From ENR-C587 sp942493235 (lineage in GTDB: Bacteria > Bacteroidota > Ignavibacteria > Kapaibacteriales > UBA2268), in the NCBI GenBank assembly GCA_942493235.1, contig OW818676.1, forward strand, positions 2,418,001 to 2,482,000: a DNA stretch of 64,000 nt. Reading direction: 5' to 3'. Shown here piece after piece: positions 17,100 to 23,357 of this stretch. Both the position numbers and the translations under genes were made by a program. The notes below the pieces were generated by a model. The model ran no database searches. It saw only the letters and a program-made list of their open reading frames with translations, and had not been told where the DNA came from. How positions within the stretch are numbered: position 1 is the stretch's first letter; the number at the start of each line of letters is the position of its first letter.

Positions 17100-17139
17100 A
17101 TTGATGATTCAGAATCTTGTTATAATTATAAAATTATAT

Positions 17140-17529
17140 TTAAGCCCAAATAATCTCAATTCCGGCAATATCCAAAAACTTTTTATCACTCGAGAGTATT
17201 GGAATATCAAGCCACTTAGCCGTAGCCAAAATCATTCTATCGTGCAATTCGTAAAAATCAATAGATGAAGCCGTTTTAATTATTTCAGAGTTCAATTCAA
17301 TAATTCTATATCCATCAGTGTCTAACAAAAGAGAAATTGTATCGAACAAATCAATTTCTATTCGCTTTTTTTCCGATAGATACATTATTTCCATTAAGGA
17401 TATAACCGAAATTGCCAGTTCATAATCTGAACTTTCAAAATTCTTTAGAATTTTTAATGCACTTTTGCCAATAGTGCCTTTTCCTGAAAAATATCTTACA
17501 ATTGTTACTGTATCAAGCAAGTATATCAT
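17140..17529 (-). CDS. PIN-domain toxin (VapC-like), second type
   Basis: 129 residues, a complete PIN fold. Acidic residues expected for the Mg-dependent RNase site are visible: Asp6 in MIYLLDTVTI, Glu near 47 in SLMEIMYL, Asp near 95 in LHDRMILATAKWL and Asp in SSDKKFLD. It overlaps the preceding 83-aa gene by 17 bp, the usual antitoxin-first arrangement. VapC toxins cut tRNA or rRNA when freed from the antitoxin. Its sequence is quite unlike the duplicated VapC pair nearby. It lies between Rhs fragments R5 and R6. Confidence 0.8.
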   Translation of the reverse strand: MIYLLDTVTIVRYFSGKGTIGKSALKILKNFESSDYELAISVISLMEIMYLSEKKRIEIDLFDTISLLLDTDGYRIIELNSEIIKTASSIDFYELHDRMILATAKWLDIPILSSDKKFLDIAGIEIIWA

Positions 17530-17764
17530 GATATTTTTTATTTAAACGGTTACTAATATCATTTTTATAATCATGGAGCTCAAGCTCAAATATTTCAATA
17601 TCAATATTTGATTTAGACCATAAGTTTGCCAGGCTTTTGCGTTTTCGCTTCTTAATTAATGATTTATGATTTTCCAAATAACTAAAAAGAATATCTAATT
17701 CTTGTACATCAAATGTAGGTAACAAATTTGTCAGCTCTATTTTTTTGTATGCTAATGAATTCAT
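17513..17764 (-). CDS. Probable antitoxin of the adjacent PIN toxin
   Basis: 83 residues, charged, with a basic patch LIKKRKRKSLANLW in the middle and an acidic C-terminal half (IDIEIFELELHDYKND). No known antitoxin family was recognised by eye. The call rests on position: it comes first, is small, and its 3' end overlaps the PIN gene. ATG start at 17764. Confidence 0.6.
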   Translation of the reverse strand: MNSLAYKKIELTNLLPTFDVQELDILFSYLENHKSLIKKRKRKSLANLWSKSNIDIEIFELELHDYKNDISNRLNKKYHDILA

Positions 17765-17844
17765 AATCTATCCTTTTATTAATATAATAGTATAACGATT
17801 ATATATATTTTTTATTACTATACAAATTGGCGATCATGCTATTT

Positions 17845-18000
17845 CTATATATCAAAAGCTATATACGGACTCATGCTCGGGTACTTCGCCCTCAACGGGT
17901 CTGCACTCCACCATCTGCCCAGAGTCGGGTCATACTCCCTAAATAGGGTGTAGTAGGCATTCCCCTCGCCGGAGATATGGTTATCTGTCATCAATCCCAT
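17845..18000 (-). pseudogene. Rhs core fragment R5
   Basis: A 51-codon minus-strand frame starts with MGLMTDNHISGEGNAYYTLF, passes through REYDPTLGRWWSADP and KYPSMSPYIAF, and then leaves the Rhs consensus and stops at TAG. Its ATG at 18000 lies inside the last codons of the VapC gene (ATGGGATTGATG contains the VapC TGA), the same junction as at 20021. Confidence 0.8.
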
Positions 18001-18377
18001 AGTATATCCAATTTATAATCGGCAAATAGCCTATCCTTAGAAATCAATGTTAACTTTTCCACCATACATTGAGAAATAATAAGTCTGTCGAAAGGGTCTC
18101 TATGATGAAATTCTAAGGACAAAAGATATTCTAAATGCTCAAATGATATTGGTAATACTTCAAATTTATTTTTGAGTAATTTTGTAGTAAAGTCCTTAAA
18201 TTTACCGTTGATTGTAATTTTGCCAAGTGACATTTTTATTGAGATTTCCCAAAGCGAAGCTATACTGATATAGCAATGATTATTTGGGTTCTTGATACAT
18301 TTGATAATTCTTTCGGGTAAACGACTGTCGCCATCTATAAACCAAAGCAGAGCATGAGTATCTAATAATATTTTCAT
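17991..18377 (-). CDS. vapC: VapC-type PIN toxin, copy A
   Basis: 128 residues with the PIN signature: LLDTHALLWFIDGD (catalytic Asp6), SLWEISIKMSLGK (Glu), HHRDPFDRLIISQC (Asp pair) and LISKDRLFADY. It starts one base after the stop of the DUF2281-type antitoxin (TAAATG on the minus strand), so the pair is translationally linked. It differs from copy B (20012-20398) at seven residues. All catalytic acids are kept, so both copies look intact. Known role of the family: ribonuclease toxin neutralised by VapB. Confidence 0.9.
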   Translation of the reverse strand: MKILLDTHALLWFIDGDSRLPERIIKCIKNPNNHCYISIASLWEISIKMSLGKITINGKFKDFTTKLLKNKFEVLPISFEHLEYLLSLEFHHRDPFDRLIISQCMVEKLTLISKDRLFADYKLDILWD

Positions 18378-18581
18378 TTACATGTAATCCTTAAAGTCAT
18401 CCAACGGTTCATCAAAGTCATCGTTGATTACAAACATACCTTTGCAACAGCCGAATTCTCTATCTTTTATTTCGGATTTATCATCGTTTTTCTTAAGTAG
18501 TGAATCGACGTATTCATTCAATTCTCTAATCATCAGCGGAGAAAGAGAATTTATCTTATTTTGTAGTATTGCAAGATTCAT
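18378..18581 (-). CDS. vapB: DUF2281-type antitoxin, copy A
   Basis: 67 residues. The C-terminal half (REFGCCKGMFVINDDFDEPL, then DDFKDYM) is the hallmark of DUF2281 antitoxins, which wrap around PIN toxins; the N-terminal helix region begins MNLAILQNKINSLSPLMIREL. It is followed without gap by the VapC gene. The roughly 80 bp upstream are nearly identical to the sequence upstream of copy B, so any autoregulated promoter is duplicated too. Confidence 0.88.
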   Translation of the reverse strand: MNLAILQNKINSLSPLMIRELNEYVDSLLKKNDDKSEIKDREFGCCKGMFVINDDFDEPLDDFKDYM

Positions 18582-18667
18582 CGTCTAACCTATTCATTAT
18601 TTCCATTTTGTAAGTTTAGAAACGAATAACTAAATATTTTATTTACTTCGAGTTAAATATCATTTTT

Positions 18668-18720
18668 CTCCACCACCTGCCCAGAGTCGGGTCATACTCG
18701 CGGAAGAGGGTGTAATAGCA
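18668..18720 (-). pseudogene. Rhs core fragment R4
   Basis: The minus strand reads CYYTLFREYDPTLGRWW and then breaks off into the VapB upstream region. Only this conserved core of the Rhs consensus is left. It lies between the membrane protein gene and the VapBC copy A module. Confidence 0.75.
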
Positions 18721-18758
18721 TATTTACTTTTGAGTATTGACTTGATTTTATTAATTTT

Positions 18759-19169
18759 TCACTTTAGTTTATCTTTTCTTAATTTTGCAATAACGAATTT
18801 AAAAATATCAATTGTAAAATAAACAATATAAAAACCAACAAAACTCGCAAAAAAGATTAGTAATGTTCTTAATGGTCTATCGTTTAAATATCGTACATAT
18901 AATAAAATAAATAAAATATAAAATATTGAGAGGATAAAATATTTATTTGTAATTATTTTTTTTTTCATTCCTTTCGCGAAACAAATTATAAAAAAAGAAA
19001 TTAATGCGAATAAGGAAAAAAAGTACAATGAAAAATGTACAGTAAGCCCCCAGGACAAACCTACCTTAACTGTATTGAAATTGTTTGTATAATAATCTAT
19101 AAAGAAATTATGGATTAATATATAAGTCAATATTTGAAAAAATACTATAATTATTTTAAAATATTTCAT
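18759..19169 (-). CDS. Small membrane protein, probable immunity protein of the preceding Rhs tip
   Basis: 136 residues with four hydrophobic helices (about 4-24, 38-64, 78-93, 104-128) joined by short basic loops (KGMKKK, KLRKDK), so an inner-membrane protein. No family recognised. It starts six bases after the stop of the Rhs toxin-tip gene (19176-20021). In polymorphic toxin loci that slot normally encodes the cognate immunity protein, and membrane immunity proteins are common. Function inferred from position only. Confidence 0.55.
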   Translation of the reverse strand: MKYFKIIIVFFQILTYILIHNFFIDYYTNNFNTVKVGLSWGLTVHFSLYFFSLFALISFFIICFAKGMKKKIITNKYFILSIFYILFILLYVRYLNDRPLRTLLIFFASFVGFYIVYFTIDIFKFVIAKLRKDKLK

Positions 19170-19175
19170 AAGACA

Positions 19176-20021
19176 TTATTTATTTTTTAAATATTTATTA
19201 AAGAAGTAATTACTAATACTATTAGATAATAATCGAGGATCCTTTTTATTAAAACTCAATCCATAACCAGATATAAATTCCATAACCGGAGAATAACAAG
19301 TTGCTCCATATACTGCACCTCTTAAAACTAAAAATATATCATAAGTATTTGCGTCACCATATTTACCACCATAAAGTTTCCCTTCGTCATGTTTTCTGCC
19401 TAATTCTATAGTATTACGAATAGCTTGCTCTGTATTGCCAGTTTTAGCTAATTGGTCGGTAAAACAATCAACTGCGAATGGTATCTGACCTATTGCATCT
19501 GTCCAATATGGATATCCATCAACAGTAACTAAATAATAACCATCACCTCCAACTTTATGTTGTTTCCAATCTCCTAAAAAACCTTGTTGATAACTAAACA
19601 TTGGTCTATCTATATTAGCAAATTCAAATATATCTTCCCATGTAAAATGTTTTAATTCTGAAAAATTCTCAATATCTGTTGCAACTGATTTTAATGGCAT
19701 ATAATTATCTGCCAAAGGCTCAAACCATTGAGTTTTTTGTTTGTAAAGATTTTTTGTGGTAATCAAAGTAACCTCTTCTTTCCCATCATCAAGTACGAAT
19801 AATTCCTTGCCTTTTTCCGTAGTAACTTGCAAATCTAAACCACTACTATCCGTAAAACTAATCGGATTCGCCCCAAAAGCCAAATACGGACTCATCCCCG
19901 CATATTTCGCCCTCATCGGGTCTGCACTCCACCATCTGCCCAAAGTCGGGTCATACTCCCTAAATAGGGTGTAGTAGGCATTCCCCTCGCCGGCGATGTG
20001 GTTATCTGTCATCAATCCCAT
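19176..20021 (-). CDS. Rhs core segment R3 with C-terminal toxin tip
   Basis: 281 residues. The first 60 are Rhs core: MGLMTDNHIAGEGNAYYTLF, REYDPTLGRWWSADP, and the closing SPYLAFGANPISFTDSSGLD after which Rhs tips vary. The remaining 220 residues are a unique domain with WTDAIGQIPFAVDCFTDQL, IELGRKHDEGKL and YDIFLVLRGAVYGATCYSP. This tail vaguely recalls polymorphic-toxin type 44, but I would not assign it. There is no Rhs barrel upstream; the ATG at 20021 lies within the final codons of VapC copy B. It could be a displaced ('orphan') tip awaiting recombination with a full Rhs gene, or a short protein translated by coupling. Confidence 0.65.
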   Translation of the reverse strand: MGLMTDNHIAGEGNAYYTLFREYDPTLGRWWSADPMRAKYAGMSPYLAFGANPISFTDSSGLDLQVTTEKGKELFVLDDGKEEVTLITTKNLYKQKTQWFEPLADNYMPLKSVATDIENFSELKHFTWEDIFEFANIDRPMFSYQQGFLGDWKQHKVGGDGYYLVTVDGYPYWTDAIGQIPFAVDCFTDQLAKTGNTEQAIRNTIELGRKHDEGKLYGGKYGDANTYDIFLVLRGAVYGATCYSPVMEFISGYGLSFNKKDPRLLSNSISNYFFNKYLKNK

Positions 20022-20398
20022 AGTATATCCAATTTATAATCGGCAAATAGTCTATCCTTAGAAATCAATGTTAACTTTTCCACCAAACATTGAGAAATAA
20101 TAAGTCTGTCGAAAGGGTCTCTATGATAAAATTCTAAGGACAAAAGATATTCTATATGTTCAAGCGATATAGGTAATATTTCAAATTTATTTTTGAGTAA
20201 TTTTGTAGTAAAGTCCTTAAATTTTCCGTTGATTGTAATTTTGCCAAGTGACATTTTTATTGAGATTTCCCATAGCGAAGCTATACTGATATAGCAATGA
20301 TTATTTGTGTTCTTGATACATTTGATAATTCTTTCGGGTAAACGACAGTCACCATCTATAAACCAAAGCAGAGCATGAGTATCTAATAATATTTTCAT
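20012..20398 (-). CDS. vapC: VapC-type PIN toxin, copy B
   Basis: 128 residues, same PIN motifs as copy A (LLDTHALLWFIDGD, SLWEISIKMSLGK, RDPFDRLIISQC, SKDRLFADY). Substitutions are Ser18Cys-type and conservative changes only. Its last four codons overlap the start of the Rhs tip gene in another frame (stop TGA inside ATGGGATTGATG). Intact and presumably active. Confidence 0.9.
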   Translation of the reverse strand: MKILLDTHALLWFIDGDCRLPERIIKCIKNTNNHCYISIASLWEISIKMSLGKITINGKFKDFTTKLLKNKFEILPISLEHIEYLLSLEFYHRDPFDRLIISQCLVEKLTLISKDRLFADYKLDILWD

Positions 20399-20602
20399 TT
20401 ACATGTAATCCTTAAAGTCATCCAACGGTTCATCAAAGCCGTCGCTGATTACAAACATACCTTTGCAACAGCCGAATTCTCTATCTTTTATTTCGGATTT
20501 ATCATCGTTTTTCTTAAGTAGTGAATCGACGTATTCATTCAATTCTCTAATCATCAGTGGAGAAAGAGAATTTATCTTGTTTTGTAATATTGCAAAATTC
20601 AT
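20399..20602 (-). CDS. vapB: DUF2281-type antitoxin, copy B
   Basis: 67 residues, three differences from copy A (MNFAIL, and ISDGFDE in place of INDDFDE). It abuts the VapC copy B gene. The near-identity of paired antitoxins means they probably cross-neutralise both toxins, an inference from sequence alone. Confidence 0.88.
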   Translation of the reverse strand: MNFAILQNKINSLSPLMIRELNEYVDSLLKKNDDKSEIKDREFGCCKGMFVISDGFDEPLDDFKDYM

Positions 20603-20688
20603 CGTCTAACCTATTCATTATTTCCATTTTGTAAGTTTAGAAACGAATAACTAAATATTTTATTTACTTCGAGTTAAATATCATTTTT

Positions 20689-20732
20689 CTCCACCACCTG
20701 CCCAGAGTCGGGTCATACTCTCTAAATAGGGC
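20689..20732 (-). pseudogene. Rhs core fragment R2
   Basis: The minus strand reads ALFREYDPTLGRWW and then changes into the VapB copy B upstream sequence at exactly the same base as R4. Left of the core the sequence is unrelated to Rhs. Confidence 0.75.
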
Positions 20733-20890
20733 GTGACATAATCACAAAACCTCCATTAACAAACTATTCCGCCATAAGCAAGTAAAACGGATAAATGAGA
20801 TGTTTGGAAGTCAATCGATATTATAAGTCTATTAAAAAGTAATAATTTCACTAAAAGTTGTTTCTCGAGACAATTAATAATCAATAACTA

Positions 20891-21775
20891 CTAATATCTT
20901 TCTAAATATTCTTGCCAATTATTCGGATAATTCTTTTTTGCTTCATAAATAATAAAATCTGGAATTGGAACATTTTTATATTCTATACCTTTATTTCTAA
21001 GAAATTCGACTACCTGCATTTTATATTGATATTGTGGCGAATCTAATGGCAAATCTGCCCTTCTTAATATATCTTTTAAATAATAATATACAGTATCATT
21101 TTCAATAATCGTATCGTTATCAATTACTTTCATTATAGGATATGTAAAATCAGCTCCACTTATTAACAAATAATAAACAATATCATAAAATTCAAAAATT
21201 GTTGCTCTGCTTAATGCTGACCTGTTATACTCATTTTTATAATTAATGTCTGCTCCTTTTTCAACTAACATTTTAACTAAGTTGATTTTACCTGAAGATG
21301 TAGCCGCCATTAGAGGTGTTTCACGAACCGAATTTCCTTTTTTTCTAGGTCCAACTTCAATAAAATTTACATTAGCTCCATGTTGAATAAGTATCTCTGC
21401 ATATTCTGAACTTTTCCATCTACAATTGCAGGCTTCGATTAATACACTGGTTCCGGTATTATTATCAAATAGTTCTAAATTAGCACCATTTTCAACTAAG
21501 CATTTGAAAGGTTTAATTTGTTCGTTCACTAAAGACATTTTCAAAAGCGTATTATTAAATATTGGTTCTTGAGAATCAATTAATTTATGATTATTTGAAA
21601 GAATTGCATTTATATCGTCAATTCTTTCGTCTTGTACTGCTTTTGCTAATCCCCATGCCGGAGTTCCTTGAAATAATCTATAATCATGCCCGAATAATTT
21701 TGATTTATCTACAGGAATTTCTCTATCTATTCGAAGTATAAAAAACAAACCAACAATTACGAAAAATATCTTCAT
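20891..21775 (-). CDS. Ankyrin-repeat protein, probable immunity protein of the Rhs lipase tip
   Basis: 294 residues. A hydrophobic N-terminus (MKIFFVIVGLFFIL) suggests export or anchoring in the inner membrane. Four or five ankyrin units follow (about 45-225): FKCLVENGANLELFDNNTG, YAEILIQHGANVNFIEVG, ETPLMAATSSGKINLVKMLV and RSALSRATIFEFYDIVYYLL. It lies 56 bp downstream of the Rhs-lipase gene on the same strand. Ankyrin proteins are documented immunity proteins of polymorphic toxins, and a periplasmic location would suit protection against a lipase that attacks membranes. The repeat call is firm, the immunity role is inferred. Confidence 0.75.
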   Translation of the reverse strand: MKIFFVIVGLFFILRIDREIPVDKSKLFGHDYRLFQGTPAWGLAKAVQDERIDDINAILSNNHKLIDSQEPIFNNTLLKMSLVNEQIKPFKCLVENGANLELFDNNTGTSVLIEACNCRWKSSEYAEILIQHGANVNFIEVGPRKKGNSVRETPLMAATSSGKINLVKMLVEKGADINYKNEYNRSALSRATIFEFYDIVYYLLISGADFTYPIMKVIDNDTIIENDTVYYYLKDILRRADLPLDSPQYQYKMQVVEFLRNKGIEYKNVPIPDFIIYEAKKNYPNNWQEYLERY

Positions 21776-21831
21776 TGTTTTTTCACCTTGATATTTATAA
21801 TATTTAATAAATTATATTGCATATAATTTAT

Positions 21832-23199
21832 TTACTTAAAACTTTTCATCACATTGTCCATTGAATGACCGTTAAAAATGGAACCGACATCAGTTGGGGT
21901 CAATAAATATCGACTGCCAATTGCACCTAAATCCAGAGGAGATAATGCTATATTAACAGGATCGGTCATCATTATCCAAGATTTTACAAGCTGTTCACTA
22001 CGGTTCATTACATTATATCTTAATTTAGTAACATTACTTAAGCCGGACGCATTAAAAGTAATTGCATAGTTATTGGTAATCAAAGCATTTAATGACGCTT
22101 CACTTCCACCTAATGAATGACCTACAAATGTAAGTTCAGTGCCATTTAATTCTTTTGATATTTCCCTCGCATTATTAGCTGATTGATCATACTGAGGTGC
22201 ATACTTACCAAATGCCTGTAAAGCATTATTTTCCCAATCCTCAACATCATCTGACCCCGCTGTTGCGTAAACATATTCCGTAACTTTACCATCAACAAAT
22301 CTTTCATAAACTTGTGATTTTAATCCGTTATCGGGGTTATTTAGATCAATATCAAAATTTCTATAAGAAACTCTCCATCCTCCCGTTAAGATATCATCAC
22401 TATATCCTCCATATACATGAGCTGACATTTCTGCTGCTTCTTCATCTGTTGGTATATCTCCGAAAATATCAACAAATTTTATCGGATTCCCTTTAAATGC
22501 CAAATAAGGACTAAAAGTTGGAAAACTATCTCGTTTCGGGTCTGCACTCCACCACCTGCCCAGAGTTGGGTCGTACTCTCTAAAAAGAGTGTAATAGGCA
22601 TTGCCCTCGCCGGAGATATGGTTATCTTTGAGCATTCCGTTATAGCCGAAGAGGTAAGGTAATTCATAGGCGGCATTCCAAGTCTGCTGCGGGATTTCCT
22701 CTCCATACGGATAATAATTTGCAGCATTAAGCACATCTGCGGTATAATTCACAGTCAACCTATCGGATGTTATATCGGCAGGCATTTTTATATCAGAGAG
22801 CATTACACGTACATTGCCGAGGTGGTCAGTCAGCTCATATTCTTTATTACCCAATAGTCTGCTACCTCTATTTGGAGTCGCAATATTGGGTACGTTCTGG
22901 CTATAGTAAAAATCGCGAGATATAGGCGACAGTCTCGGTGGCAATTGCGAGCCGATTCTGCCGGATGCCCCGTAAACGAGCCATCTTTCGAGGTTTATCT
23001 GCGAATTCAGCGTAGTACAATCATTGAAATCGGATTTGTAAATAGCCACATTTTTATTTTGCAGGTTATAAACATTACTAAAGCCGTATCTTGCCATTTT
23101 AATCGTACCATTATATAGATTATTATTAGGTGTTAATTGAGACGAAAAAGGATTGGAGTTATTTATGAAATGTATGATTTTAATTTCTACTTTGTCCAA
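21832..23199 (-). CDS. Rhs core protein with lipase (class 3-like) toxin tip, 5' truncated
   Basis: 455 codons open from a TTG at 23199, with an in-frame stop nine bases further upstream, so the usual Rhs beta-barrel (over 1,000 aa) is missing. Residues of about 105-255 are Rhs core (ELTDHLGNVRVMLSD, YYPYGEE, REYDPTLGRWWSADP, SPYLAFKGNPIKFVD). The tip (about 260-455) is an alpha/beta-hydrolase lipase with GHSLGG nucleophile Ser362, Asp413 in MMTDPVN and His445 in NGHSMDN, a complete class-3-lipase-like triad. It would attack membrane lipids of a target cell. The ankyrin gene downstream is its likely immunity. Secretion route not visible. An internal ATG at residue 35 is an alternative start. 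Confidence 0.75.
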   Translation of the reverse strand: MDKVEIKIIHFINNSNPFSSQLTPNNNLYNGTIKMARYGFSNVYNLQNKNVAIYKSDFNDCTTLNSQINLERWLVYGASGRIGSQLPPRLSPISRDFYYSQNVPNIATPNRGSRLLGNKEYELTDHLGNVRVMLSDIKMPADITSDRLTVNYTADVLNAANYYPYGEEIPQQTWNAAYELPYLFGYNGMLKDNHISGEGNAYYTLFREYDPTLGRWWSADPKRDSFPTFSPYLAFKGNPIKFVDIFGDIPTDEEAAEMSAHVYGGYSDDILTGGWRVSYRNFDIDLNNPDNGLKSQVYERFVDGKVTEYVYATAGSDDVEDWENNALQAFGKYAPQYDQSANNAREISKELNGTELTFVGHSLGGSEASLNALITNNYAITFNASGLSNVTKLRYNVMNRSEQLVKSWIMMTDPVNIALSPLDLGAIGSRYLLTPTDVGSIFNGHSMDNVMKSFK

Positions 23200-23273
23200 C
23201 TTCTTGCTTCAGATGCTGTGTGAAATTAAGATTTGACTTATGTATAACGAGATTTAATTCATTTATAAATAAA

Positions 23274-23303
23274 TTAAACCCGACGGTTAAGCGTCGGGTT
23301 TAA
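23274..23303 (-). terminator. Terminator of the malic enzyme gene
   Basis: TTAAACCCGACG pairs with CGTCGGGTTTAA (12 bp) around a short loop, followed on the minus strand by a T-rich stretch. The core GACGGTTAA(G/C)CGTC recurs in the hairpin at 60585-60610. Confidence 0.75.
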
Positions 23304-23357
23304 TAAGTGCTTAAAAGCTATTAAAACAGGGCTTGATGCACAATAATACTTGAACTA

